Shown: piece by piece, positions 24,783 through 32,511 of the stretch
Numbering within the stretch: the stretch's first letter is position 1
Layout of the letters: each line of letters starts with the position of its first letter
From: Oscillospiraceae bacterium
GTDB taxonomy: Bacteria; Bacillota; Clostridia; Oscillospirales; Oscillospiraceae
Direction: 5' to 3'
DNA: 32,511 nucleotides
Assembly (NCBI GenBank): GCA_031261245.1
Contig: JAISKU010000100.1
Span: 1-32,511 of the forward strand
The notes under the pieces: generated by a model
What the model was told of the DNA's origin: nothing
The model's database searches: none
The model's input: the letters and a program-made list of their open reading frames with translations, nothing else
Made by a program: the position numbers and the translations under genes

Positions 24783-26192
24783 TTACAACCCCTTCGCTTT
24801 CTCCATCGCCTCGTCAATGTCCCCGACCATGAAAAACGCCTGCTCCGACACCTCGTCCACCTCGCCGCCGAGTATCGCCTCGAACGATCGCACCGTGTCC
24901 TCAAGCTTCACGAACCGCCCCTTCATTCCCGTGAACGTCTCCGCGACCGCGAACGGCTGCGACAGGAACTGCTGAATCCGCCGCGCGCGGTAAACCGTGC
25001 GCTTGTCTTCCTCACTCAGCTCCTCCATGCCGAGAATCGCGATGATGTCGCGCAGCTCGCGGTAGCGGTTCAGGCACGTCGTCACGGCGCGCGCCGTGTC
25101 ATAGTGCCGCTGCCCGACGACGGCGGGCGTCAGTATGCGCGAGTAGGACTCAAGCGGCGCAACGGCGGGGTACACGCCTATCTCCGCGACGCCGCGGCTT
25201 AGAACCGTCGTCGCGTCGAGGTGTGTGAATATCGTCGCCGGCGCGGGGTCTGTCAAATCGTCCGCCGGGACGTAAATCGCCTGCACGGACGTTATCGACC
25301 CGTTCTTCGTCGATACGACCCGCTCCTCAAGCATTCCGAGCTCGGTGGCGAGCGTCGGCTGGTACCCGACGGCGGACGGCATCCGTCCGAGCAGGGCGGA
25401 GACCTCGTTGCCCGCCTGCACGTAGCGGAAGATGTTGTCAATAAAAAGCAGCACGTCGCGGTTCATCACGTCGCGGAAATACTCCGCCATCGTAAGCCCC
25501 GTCAGCCCCACGCGCATACGCGAGCCCGGCGGCTCGTTCATCTGCCCGAACGCGAGCGCCGTCTTGTTTATCGCGCCGGAGGACTTCATGTCGGCGATTA
25601 GCTCCGTGCCCTCGCGTGACCGCTCTCCCACGCCCGCGAACACGGAGAAGCCGCCGTGCATCGTCGCGATGTTGTATATCAGCTCCATGATAAGCGTCGT
25701 CTTGCCGACGCCCGCCCCGCCGAAAAGCCCGATTTTCCCGCCCTTCGCGTACGGCGTCAGCAGGTCGATCACCTTTATCCCCGTCTCGAGGAACTCCGTC
25801 TGCTCCGTCAGCTCCGTGAACTTCGGCGCCGGTCTGTGTATATCCCACTCCTCCGCCGCGTCTATCTCCCCGCCGCCGTCGATCGGCCGCCCGAGCACGT
25901 CCACCACGCGGCCGAGCACGCCCGTGCCCACCGGCACGCGTATCCCGTGTCCCATGCTCCTGACCTCCGTGCCGCACGCGAGGCCGTCCGTCGCGTCGAG
26001 GGCGATGCACCGCACCACGCCGGGGGAGAGGTTTACCGCGACCTCCATGTGCCGCCCGTCAGAGGTGACGAGCAGGTCGTTTATCTGCGGCTCCACGCCG
26101 GAATTCGCGAATCGCACGTCCAGAACGGGGCCGGATATGCGCACGAGCGTCCCCGCGCCGAGGGCGTCGAGAATATCGTTGACCTCCGCCAT
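24783..26192 (-). CDS. atpD: F1Fo ATP synthase beta subunit
   Basis: 469 aa, normal length. Walker A GGAGVGKTT with LIMELIYN following, GERSREG, and LLFIDNIFRYVQAGNEVSALLGRMPSAVGYQPTLA are diagnostic of the catalytic beta subunit. The C-terminal DELSEED-like region reads LGMEELSEEDK. GGGGGAG precedes the ATG. It lies one base after the atpG stop. Confidence 0.98.
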   Translation of the reverse strand: MAEVNDILDALGAGTLVRISGPVLDVRFANSGVEPQINDLLVTSDGRHMEVAVNLSPGVVRCIALDATDGLACGTEVRSMGHGIRVPVGTGVLGRVVDVLGRPIDGGGEIDAAEEWDIHRPAPKFTELTEQTEFLETGIKVIDLLTPYAKGGKIGLFGGAGVGKTTLIMELIYNIATMHGGFSVFAGVGERSREGTELIADMKSSGAINKTALAFGQMNEPPGSRMRVGLTGLTMAEYFRDVMNRDVLLFIDNIFRYVQAGNEVSALLGRMPSAVGYQPTLATELGMLEERVVSTKNGSITSVQAIYVPADDLTDPAPATIFTHLDATTVLSRGVAEIGVYPAVAPLESYSRILTPAVVGQRHYDTARAVTTCLNRYRELRDIIAILGMEELSEEDKRTVYRARRIQQFLSQPFAVAETFTGMKGRFVKLEDTVRSFEAILGGEVDEVSEQAFFMVGDIDEAMEKAKGL

Positions 26193-26193
26193 A

Positions 26194-27063
26194 TCACTGC
26201 TCCCCCTTCAATATCTCGGCCGCGCCCGTTATCTCCGCGAGCTCGTTCGTTATCGCCGACTGCCGCGCCATGTTGTACTGCGTGGTCAGCGCCTTCATCA
26301 TATCCCCCGCGTTCTGCGTGGAGGAGTGCATCGCATTCATGCGCGAGTAGTGCTCGCTCGCGTAGGCCTGCACCATTATCCCGAACAGCAGGCCGAGCAT
26401 GTACTGCGGCACAAGCTCGTCAAAAACCGCCTGCGGCGTCGGGTGATAGAGTATCTCGTCGCGCACGTTCTCCTCCCGCAGGTCGAAGTAGTCGTCGAGC
26501 ACGAGGGGCAGAATCCGGCTCTCCATCGGCTTGTTCTTCATCGCGCCGTAAAACGCCGTGTACACGATATGCACCTCGTCCGTAAGCCCGGAGTCGTAGA
26601 GCTTCATCACGTCGCGCGATATCCTCCGCGCCGATTTCATCGTCGGATCCTGCACGATGCCGAGAAGCGTGATGTCGGGGATTATCCCCCGCCGCCGGAA
26701 GTGCTCCTCCGCCGTGTTCCCGACCGTGATAAGCGACGCGCCCGGGTACTCGCGAAGCCTCTCGTCCGCGAGGGCGAGCACCGCCGCGTTGTAGGAGCCG
26801 CACAGCCCCTTGTCGCCGGAGATGACGATATACGTCCGCCGCCCCTCGGGCCGCGCCGTCAGATACGGGTGCGTCACGCCCGCCGATGTGGTCAGAATCT
26901 CGCGCATGGCGAGGCGGATATACTCAAAATACCGCCTGTTGTACTCCGTGTGGCTCTTGACGCGCCTCATGCGGTTCGAGGAGACCATCTCCATCGCGCC
27001 GGTTATCTTCCGCGTCTGCTCCACCGCCGCTATGCGGTGCCGAATCTCGTTAGTGCTTGCCAT
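26194..27063 (-). CDS. atpG: F1Fo ATP synthase gamma subunit
   Basis: 289 aa. The start ASTNEIRHRIAAVEQTRKITGAMEMVS, the internal ISGDKGLCGSYN, and the C-terminal NARMNAMHSST-like segment (YSRMNAMHSSTQNAGDM) with QYNMARQSAITNELAEITGAAEIL identify the rotor shaft. It overlaps the atpA end by 14 bp, with GGAGGAGG as RBS inside atpA. Confidence 0.97.
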   Translation of the reverse strand: MASTNEIRHRIAAVEQTRKITGAMEMVSSNRMRRVKSHTEYNRRYFEYIRLAMREILTTSAGVTHPYLTARPEGRRTYIVISGDKGLCGSYNAAVLALADERLREYPGASLITVGNTAEEHFRRRGIIPDITLLGIVQDPTMKSARRISRDVMKLYDSGLTDEVHIVYTAFYGAMKNKPMESRILPLVLDDYFDLREENVRDEILYHPTPQAVFDELVPQYMLGLLFGIMVQAYASEHYSRMNAMHSSTQNAGDMMKALTTQYNMARQSAITNELAEITGAAEILKGEQ

Positions 27064-28798
27064 TTATCCGCTCCTCCTCCGCGAGGAAGCGCTCAAAATG
27101 GCGCTCCAAGTCCGTCCTGTCGAAATCCGCGAGCGCGCCGGTCGAATCTATGCTCTGCATGATGTACGCCGCGTTCTCGCGCAGGTATTTCAAAAGCCTC
27201 GCCTCCGTCGCGTCCACGTCGCGCCTCGCGCACGACTTGAAAACGCCGTTCGTGGAGGCGAGCAGGATACACACCTGCTCCGACAGCGGGTGAAGCTGCT
27301 CCACGGGCTGCCGCAGCAGCTCCATAAGCCTCTCGCCGTTACTGAGCATATCCGCCGTCGTGCTGTCGATGTCCGCGCCGAACTGCGCGAAAACCGCCAT
27401 GTCGCGATACTGCGCGACCTCGAGGCGCAGAGAGCCCGAAACCGCCCTCATCGCCTTGTGCTGCGCCGCGCGGCCGACGCGCGACACGGACAGGCCGACG
27501 TTCACCGCCGGGCGCGTCCCCGCGTTAAAAAGCTCGCTCTCCAGATAAATCTGCCCGTCGGTGATGGATATCACGTTCGTCGGAATATACGCGGAGATGT
27601 CCCCCGCCATCGTCTCGACAATCGGAAGCGCCGTTATGCTGCCTCCGCCGAGCTCGGGGGCGAGCCTCGCCGCCCGCTCCAGCAGCCGCGAGTGCAGGTA
27701 GAACACGTCGCCCGGGTACGCCTCGCGCCCCGACGGACGCCGTAGCAGCAGCGACATCTGCCGGTACGCCACCGCGTGCTTCGACAGGTCGTCGTAGACG
27801 ATCAGCACATCTCTCCCGGAGTGCATGAACTCCTCCGCGACGGCGCACGCCGCGTACGGCGCGATATACTGCATCGCCGCCGTCGCGCTGCCGTTCGCCG
27901 CAACTATAACCGTGTTCTGCAGCGCGTCGTTGCCCTTCAGCATCCTCGCGAGCTCCGACACCGTGGACGCCTTCTGCCCTATGGCGCAGTAGACGCACAG
28001 GACGCCCTTGCCGCGCTGGTTCATTATCGCCTGAAGCGCAATCGACGTCTTGCCCGTCTGCCTGTCGCCGATTATCAGCTCGCGCTGTCCGCGCCCTATC
28101 GGAATCATGCTGTCTATCGCCAGAATCCCCGTCTCAAGCGGCGTGTCCACCGCCGCGCGCTGCATAATCGTCGGCGCGGGCGACTCCACGGGCCGCGTCC
28201 TGTTCGTTTTAAGCGGTCTGCCGTCTATCGGCCGGCCCAGCGGGTCCACGATTCTTCCGAGAAGCTCCGTCCCCACGCCTATCTCCGCCACGCGCCCCGT
28301 CGGATGCACGACGCTCGCGGTAGAGACGGTGCCGTCCAGCAGCGCCGCGCCCACCCCGTCGATGTGCAGGTCGAGAGTTAGCCCGATCGCCCCGCCGTCG
28401 AAGTCGAGAAGCTCGCCGTATTTACAGCCCGAGAGCCCGGAGATGTGCACAATCCCGTCGGCGAAGCTCGTCACCTCGCCGTAGTTGTACACGCGCGCCG
28501 GCGCGCTCGCCTTCATCGCCCGCTGTTTGAGCAGCGCGCCCACCGTCGCGAACGAGGACGCCGCCTCGCCGCCGCCCGCGTCGCTTGTAAGCGACTCGGA
28601 CAGCTCGTGCAGACGCGAGGAAAAGCTCGCGTCGTAGACGCGCCCGTTTATTATGGCGATAAATCCGCCCGTAATCTTGCCGTCCTCAATGACGTCGAAG
28701 TCCGGCTCCTCGCCGAGCTTATCGCGGAAGCCCGCGGTAACGGCGGCGATGCCGTCCCTGTCGTCGCGTGAGGCGACAATCAATATTGGTCTTGCCAT
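27050..28798 (-). CDS. atpA: F1Fo ATP synthase alpha subunit with delta-like N-terminal domain
   Basis: 582 aa, about 75 longer than the usual 500-510. Residues 1-70 (start MARPILIVASRDDRDGI; KITGGFIAIINGRVYDASFSSRLHEL) resemble the C-terminal domain of the delta subunit, whose signature is LIGG-x-x-x-x-x-GD-x-x-(I/Y)D-x-S-x-x-x-x-L. The remaining part is standard alpha: SGLSGCKYGELL, VDPLGRPIDG, Walker A GDRQTGKTS, GQRELIIGD and SVSRVGRAAQ. No separate atpH is found between atpF and atpA, where only 3 bp remain. I infer that the delta C-domain was fused onto alpha and the delta N-domain was lost or encoded elsewhere. Confidence 0.95.
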   Translation of the reverse strand: MARPILIVASRDDRDGIAAVTAGFRDKLGEEPDFDVIEDGKITGGFIAIINGRVYDASFSSRLHELSESLTSDAGGGEAASSFATVGALLKQRAMKASAPARVYNYGEVTSFADGIVHISGLSGCKYGELLDFDGGAIGLTLDLHIDGVGAALLDGTVSTASVVHPTGRVAEIGVGTELLGRIVDPLGRPIDGRPLKTNRTRPVESPAPTIMQRAAVDTPLETGILAIDSMIPIGRGQRELIIGDRQTGKTSIALQAIMNQRGKGVLCVYCAIGQKASTVSELARMLKGNDALQNTVIVAANGSATAAMQYIAPYAACAVAEEFMHSGRDVLIVYDDLSKHAVAYRQMSLLLRRPSGREAYPGDVFYLHSRLLERAARLAPELGGGSITALPIVETMAGDISAYIPTNVISITDGQIYLESELFNAGTRPAVNVGLSVSRVGRAAQHKAMRAVSGSLRLEVAQYRDMAVFAQFGADIDSTTADMLSNGERLMELLRQPVEQLHPLSEQVCILLASTNGVFKSCARRDVDATEARLLKYLRENAAYIMQSIDSTGALADFDRTDLERHFERFLAEEERINGKH

Positions 28799-28801
28799 TA
28801 T

Positions 28802-29275
28802 TTACTCCTCAAAGAAATCGCGTGCCGCTGAGATGTTGTCGTCGAGGGACACCTCGCGGCGCAAAATCCGCGACGCCATCTCCGTCGCGAGCTGCGCGAT
28901 ATCGTGGCGCGCGGCGTTCACCGCGTCCTGCCGCTCGGCGTCGATCCGCTCCTTCGCGTCGGAGAGCATTTTCTCCGCCTGCCCCTTCGCCGCGTCCGTT
29001 ATCTCCGTCGCCTGCGCGCCCGCGCGTATCTGCGAGTCGCGCATAATCTCGCGCCCGCGCTCCTCGAGGTCGCTTATGCTCTTCTCGTACTCCGCGCGCA
29101 TCTCCTCCGCCTCGGACTTCGTGCGCGCCGCGTCGTCGAGCTCCTCCTTGACGCGCCCGGCGCGCGCCTCGAGGTACTTCGTCATCGGCCGCCACAGAAT
29201 CAGGCGTAGCAGAACAAACAGCACGAGGATGTTGACACAGTGCAGCAGTACGTCTACAGGTTCCAAGCCTTCCAT
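28802..29275 (-). CDS. atpF: F1Fo ATP synthase b subunit
   Basis: 157 aa. One N-terminal membrane helix (VLLHCVNILVLFVLLRLILWRPM), then a long charged alpha-helical stalk (KYLEARAGRVKEELDDA onward). It ends in SRILRREVSLDDNISAARDFFEE and is followed at once by the extended alpha gene. Forms the peripheral stalk, which normally contacts delta. RBS AAGGAGG seven bases before the ATG. Confidence 0.95.
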   Translation of the reverse strand: MEGLEPVDVLLHCVNILVLFVLLRLILWRPMTKYLEARAGRVKEELDDAARTKSEAEEMRAEYEKSISDLEERGREIMRDSQIRAGAQATEITDAAKGQAEKMLSDAKERIDAERQDAVNAARHDIAQLATEMASRILRREVSLDDNISAARDFFEE

Positions 29276-29288
29276 AAAGAGGCCTCCT

Positions 29289-29507
29289 TCAGTCTATCTT
29301 CGTGAACAGCATCAGAAGCGCGGTCACGAACCCGTAGATTGCCGTCGCCTCCGTAAGCGCCATGCCGAGCAGCATTATCGAGTTGATCTTGCCCGACGCC
29401 TCCGGCTGACGCGCCACCGCGTCCACCGCCTTACCGGTTGCGAGCCCCATCGAGATCGCCGCCGCGACGCAGGGCAGAAAACACAAAGCTACAGCAAAAA
29501 GTTCCAT
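29289..29507 (-). CDS. atpE: F1Fo ATP synthase c subunit (rotor ring)
   Basis: 72 aa, two membrane helices joined by the RQPEASGK polar loop. The ion-binding carboxylate is the Glu in LTEATAIYGF. The Na+ signature (Gln in helix 1 and Glu-Ser in helix 2) is absent: helix 1 has SMGLATG where Na+ rings have GQG, and helix 2 has E-A-T. A proton-coupled ring is therefore more likely. RBS AAGGAG. Confidence 0.96.
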   Translation of the reverse strand: MELFAVALCFLPCVAAAISMGLATGKAVDAVARQPEASGKINSIMLLGMALTEATAIYGFVTALLMLFTKID

Positions 29508-29538
29508 GATTGATTACTCCTTTTATTTGTTGAATGAT

Positions 29539-30423
29539 TTATTCCACGGCCTCTTTTATGAATGTAAGAGACAAGGTGACAAATATAAACGCCTGAAGCA
29601 GCGGGTGGAACACGTTGAAGTACAGCCCGATTACGCTCGGTATCCCCACGGCGTTGTTGCCGAGCGCGGAGTACAGCAGATCCATGATTATCATGCCGCC
29701 GAGCATGTTGCCGAACAGCCGCGCCGCGAGCGACACGGGTATCGCGAAATCCGTGATGATCTTTATCGGCAGCACGATCGGCGTCGGCTGCGCGAGGGAT
29801 TTTATCCGCCCCGCGACGCCCTTCTTTTTCACGCCGTATATATTAATAAGTATAAACGTGATGATCCCGAGCCCGAGCGTGAACGTCACGTCGCTCGCCG
29901 GCGTGCGTATCCCGAACAGCTCCAAAACCGCGCACCCGACGAGCAGCGCCGCCACCGCGAAGATGTAGGAGCCGAGCATCTCGCCCTCCCCGTGCACGTT
30001 TGAGCCGACGTACTTCATCACCGTCTCCACTGCCGTCTCCACGACGTTCTGCGCGCCCTTCGGCGGGTCGGACGGACGGCGCAGCACGGTAACGCGCAGC
30101 ACGATCGCCAGAACCACAAGCGCGCCCATCACCGCCCACGTCCACGCCACGGTGGAGGAGACGTTGAATCCGAAGATGTCCACGCGCGCCGCCCACGGCG
30201 AAAACGCCGACAGATCCTCGCTCTTGTGCGCGCCGAAAATTATCCCGATGACGCGCGTCGCGGCGAGGTACGCGCCGAAAACCGTCACGCACGTCGCGAG
30301 CTTACGCGCCCGCTTGTTGCGTTTTGACTGCTCCGCCGCGTATTTTTTCGCGGCAGAGCGCCGCCAAAAGAAGCCGAGCGCGGCAACGGCGAGGAAAATC
30401 GCGAGAAGAATGTAGTCGAGCAC
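29539..30423 (-). CDS. atpB: F1Fo ATP synthase a subunit
   Basis: 294 aa from GTG at 30423 (LDYILLAIFLAV...), chosen because AAAGGGG lies eight bases upstream and the preceding gene stops at 30426; the open frame further upstream is antisense-free but overlaps that gene. Several membrane helices; the essential Arg is in SLAARLFGNMLGG, followed by the last helices with FHPLLQAFIFVTLSLTFIKEA. It forms the half channels next to the c ring. Confidence 0.94.
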   Translation of the reverse strand: MLDYILLAIFLAVAALGFFWRRSAAKKYAAEQSKRNKRARKLATCVTVFGAYLAATRVIGIIFGAHKSEDLSAFSPWAARVDIFGFNVSSTVAWTWAVMGALVVLAIVLRVTVLRRPSDPPKGAQNVVETAVETVMKYVGSNVHGEGEMLGSYIFAVAALLVGCAVLELFGIRTPASDVTFTLGLGIITFILINIYGVKKKGVAGRIKSLAQPTPIVLPIKIITDFAIPVSLAARLFGNMLGGMIIMDLLYSALGNNAVGIPSVIGLYFNVFHPLLQAFIFVTLSLTFIKEAVE

Positions 30424-30425
30424 CC

Positions 30426-30686
30426 TCAGCGCCCCTTTCTCATCATTATATATACAATCGCCCCGATAATCAGCGCCGCCGCTATCCCGATTCCCGCCCA
30501 AAGCAGCGCCCGCGTGTAAAATATTCCCACAAGCAGCAGCGCCGCGAACGGCAAAACCCACTGCGCGAGCCCCGCCGCGACAAATTTCCCGCCGCCGCCC
30601 GTCACGCGCGAGGTGAAAAGCAGCAGCAGCGCGAGCTGTCCGAGGCCGACAAGCACGCCGATTACAAGTCCAACGGCAATATTCAT
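30426..30686 (-). CDS. Small membrane protein at the head of the atp operon (AtpI-like)
   Basis: 86 aa from ATG 30686, seven bases after AAGGAG; upstream in-frame ATGs are worse placed. Three or four hydrophobic segments (NIAVGLVIGVLVGLGQLALLLLF; WVLPFAALLLVGIFY; AGIGIAAALIIGAIVYIMM). Position before atpB and size fit the ATP synthase subunit I group, which helps c-ring assembly, but sequence alone is not decisive. Confidence 0.65.
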   Translation of the reverse strand: MNIAVGLVIGVLVGLGQLALLLLFTSRVTGGGGKFVAAGLAQWVLPFAALLLVGIFYTRALLWAGIGIAAALIIGAIVYIMMRKGR

Positions 30687-30798
30687 GCACATACTCCTTA
30701 TAACCGTGTATACTACTCCGTAAATTCTCAAAAATCAACAAAAATAATTAATAATAATTTTACTCCTTTCCGCCCTCTGCGTTGTGATTTTGACGTAT

Positions 30799-30812
30799 CG
30801 GCGATATCGCCG
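30799..30812. promoter_or_regulatory. Perfect 14-bp palindrome, possible operator
   Basis: CGGCGATATCGCCG lies six bases upstream of the -35 element at 30819, in the divergent region between the atp operon and the transporter operon. Confidence 0.35.
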
Positions 30813-30818
30813 CAACAT

Positions 30819-30847
30819 TTGACATTTCTGCGGATATAAACTATAAT
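30819..30847 (+). promoter_or_regulatory. Consensus sigma-A promoter for the ABC transporter operon
   Basis: TTGACA at 30819-30824, 17-base spacer, TATAAT at 30842-30847: a perfect match to consensus. Confidence 0.85.
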
Positions 30848-30892
30848 GTCCCAACCGACAATAAATAATATAAATTGTAAGGAGCATGTCAC

Positions 30893-31699
30893 ATGAAGAG
30901 ATTCTTTTCGTCCGCGCTCGCTATCGCGCTCGTCATACTGCTCGTCGTATCCGCCGCCGCCTGCGGCGGCGCAACGGGGAAGCTCAAGAAAATCAAGTCC
31001 GCCGGCAAGATAACCGTCTACACCGACCCGAACTTCTCGCCGTTTGAGTTCCTCGGCGCGAACAGTGAGATCGTCGGCGTGGACGTCGAGATCGCAAAAG
31101 CGATCGCCGCGGAGCTCGGCGTCACCGCCGACCTCAAGGAGGGCAAGTTTGACTCGATTCTCATGTCGCTCAAGGGCGGCAAGGGCGACGTCGCAATCTC
31201 CGGCTTCACCATCACCGCCGAGCGCCGTGAGAACGTCGATTTCTCCGACCCGTATATCAACTCCGTGCAGTATCTGATCCTGCCGGAGGGCTCCGACGTC
31301 GCCGTGCTCGAGGATCTCGCCGGCAAGACCGTCGGCGTCGCCAAGGGCTACACGGGCCAGCTCCTGCTCGACGACGAGACGTCGGACGAGGGTACCCTCG
31401 GCGGCGCGAACACGACGGTGAACGCCTACAACAGCGCGATGGAGGCCGTGCTCGACCTCAACACCGGCCGCATCGTCGCCGTCGTCATGGATGAGTACGT
31501 CGCGAAAAACCTCGTCGCGAGCAACGCGGGCCTCGTCGCCATCGAGCTGCGCTACTCCGACGGAAGCCTCGCCTCCGAGGAGTACGGCGTCGCCGTCCCC
31601 AAGGGCAACGAGGACCTGCTCGCCGTCATCAACACGGTAATCGCGCGCCTTAAATCAGAGCAGAAGATAGAGCAGTGGGTCGTTGACTTCTCCTCGTGA
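30893..31699 (+). CDS. Amino-acid ABC transporter substrate-binding lipoprotein
   Basis: 268 aa, ATG after AAGGAG. Lipoprotein signal with lipobox SAAAC near residue 24, so anchored on the outside of the membrane. The mature protein is a family 3 solute-binding protein: KITVYTDPNFSPFEFLGANSEIVGVDVEIAKAIAAELG, GDVAISGFTITAERRENVDFSDPY, LAGKTVGVAKGYTG. This family binds polar or charged amino acids; the exact ligand cannot be read from sequence. The permease gene overlaps its stop (TGATG). Confidence 0.95.
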   Translation: MKRFFSSALAIALVILLVVSAAACGGATGKLKKIKSAGKITVYTDPNFSPFEFLGANSEIVGVDVEIAKAIAAELGVTADLKEGKFDSILMSLKGGKGDVAISGFTITAERRENVDFSDPYINSVQYLILPEGSDVAVLEDLAGKTVGVAKGYTGQLLLDDETSDEGTLGGANTTVNAYNSAMEAVLDLNTGRIVAVVMDEYVAKNLVASNAGLVAIELRYSDGSLASEEYGVAVPKGNEDLLAVINTVIARLKSEQKIEQWVVDFSS

Positions 31700-32400
31700 T
31701 GAAAAATCTGCTTGACTGGCTCGCGCACCAATTCACAATAACGTTTGTCACCGGCAACAGGTACAAGCTGTTCCTCACCGGTTTCCGAAACACGCTCATA
31801 ATCGCGTTCGGCGCGGTGATAATCGGCACCTTCATCGGCATAATCGTCGCGATGATCCGCGTCTACCACGCGCAGAGCGGCCGCCTTCGCGCGCTCGACA
31901 AGCTGTGCGGGGCCTACCTCGCGCTCTTTCGCGGCACACCCATCGTCGTGCAGCTTCTCATCATGTACTACATCGTGTTCACGTTCATCGACAACGGCAT
32001 CTCCATCGCCGTGCTCGCGTTCGGCATAAACTCCGGCGCGTACGTCGCGGAGATTGTCCGCGCCGGCATAATGGCTGTCGATCCCGGCCAGACGGAGGCG
32101 GGCCGCTCGCTCGGACTCCCCGCGGGACTCACCATGCGCCTCGTCGTGCTGCCGCAGGCGATAAAAAACATTCTCCCCGCCCTCGGCAATGAGCTCATCG
32201 CCCTGCTCAAGGACACGTCCGTCGCCGGCTACGTCACCGTAAAAGACCTCGCGCAGGCGGGGGAGAACGTGCGCACCCTGACGGCGGAGCCGTATTTCTC
32301 GCTCCTCTTCGTCGCGGCGGTGTACTTCGTCCTCGTCATGGGCATCACAAAAATCCTGCGCGTCGCGGAGAGGAGGCTCGCCAAAAGTGATCGTAATTGA
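31699..32400 (+). CDS. Amino-acid ABC transporter permease (HisM/GlnP-like)
   Basis: 233 aa. FLTGFRNTLIIAFGAVIIGTFIG is the typical first transmembrane region; FRGTPIVVQLLIMYY and the EAA loop (EAGRSLGLPAGLTMRLVVLPQAIKNILPALGNELIALLKDTS) identify the polar amino-acid permease family. Start taken at ATG 31699, overlapping the binding-protein stop; GTG at 31696 is the only alternative. Confidence 0.95.
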   Translation: MKNLLDWLAHQFTITFVTGNRYKLFLTGFRNTLIIAFGAVIIGTFIGIIVAMIRVYHAQSGRLRALDKLCGAYLALFRGTPIVVQLLIMYYIVFTFIDNGISIAVLAFGINSGAYVAEIVRAGIMAVDPGQTEAGRSLGLPAGLTMRLVVLPQAIKNILPALGNELIALLKDTSVAGYVTVKDLAQAGENVRTLTAEPYFSLLFVAAVYFVLVMGITKILRVAERRLAKSDRN

Positions 32401-32511
32401 AAACCTCGTGAAGCGCTTCGGCAAGCTCACCGTGCTCGACGACGTGTCAGAGCATATCCGCCCCGGCGAAAAGGTCGCCGTCATCGGCCCCTCCGGCTCC
32501 GGCAAATCCAC
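32387..32511 (+). CDS. Amino-acid ABC transporter ATP-binding protein, partial
   Basis: GTG at 32387, ten bases after AGGAGG and overlapping the permease end by 14 bp. The 41 visible residues contain IENLVKRFGKLTVLDDVSEHI and the Walker A motif GPSGSGKST at the edge. It completes the transporter; the remaining ~200 residues lie outside. Confidence 0.93.
   Translation, partial: MIVIENLVKRFGKLTVLDDVSEHIRPGEKVAVIGPSGSGKS

Noticed and set aside
25432..27162. Long plus-strand ORFs (also 26810-27745 and others) opposite the atp genes
   Set aside because: Shadow frames of GC-rich atpD/atpG/atpA; Arg/Pro/His-biased composition and no family features.
29289..29507. Na+-coupled ATP synthase c ring
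   Set aside because: The helix-1 Gln and the Glu-Ser pair of Na+ rings are missing (M and E-A-T instead).

Overview
The window looks like a chromosome segment of a high-GC, spore-forming Clostridia-type Firmicute (Oscillospirales-like, by inference). The signs are strong AGGAGG-type ribosome binding sites, consensus sigma-A promoters, an intact sporulation sigma factor SigK, a lipobox-bearing amino-acid binding protein, and dispersed GTAGGGGTCGATGT-type repeats. Flanks are GC-rich. The block from about 6.9 to 19.9 kb is clearly AT-richer, which fits an acquired defence island.

Left part (1-6900). A minus-strand RNA-repair pair, hen1 and pnkp, encodes the 3'-terminal ribose methyltransferase and the polynucleotide kinase-phosphatase(-ligase). 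The Pnkp ligase domain lies beyond the left edge. Divergent from it is a plus-strand operon of an unrecognised coiled-coil protein, a DUF2779 protein (Cas4/RecB-like nuclease fused to a DEDD exonuclease) and a DUF1848 radical-SAM-like protein. It ends at a strong terminator.

Middle (6900-19940). This is a type III CRISPR-Cas locus whose effector genes match the III-Dv layout: small Cas10, Cas7-Cas5-Cas11-like fusion (Csx10), Cas7-2x, Csx19 and Cas7-insertion. Three accessory genes precede cas10 in the same operon: a winged-helix PD-(D/E)XK nuclease without CARF, a stand-alone CARF protein of the TM1812 type, and an unrecognised protein with a Cys cluster and a faint sigma-factor-linker resemblance. 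One promoter and one palindromic terminator bracket the operon. Two small genes follow (a repeat protein and a secreted protein), then a promoter, a 9-repeat/8-spacer array, and cas6. The cas6 ribosome binding site grows directly out of the last, altered repeat. No cas1/cas2 is present in the window. Several spacers read as the antisense of a Shine-Dalgarno plus start codon.

Right part (19940-32511). A secreted transglutaminase-like protein, sigK and a membrane diguanylate cyclase lie on plus. Convergent with them is the F-type ATP synthase operon on minus, in the order atpI-like, B, E, F, A, G, D, C. No separate delta gene (atpH) exists. Instead the alpha subunit carries a delta-like N-terminal domain. 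A repeat cluster splits atpD from atpC. Divergent from the ATP operon is a polar/amino-acid ABC transporter (binding protein, permease, ATPase), cut by the right edge.
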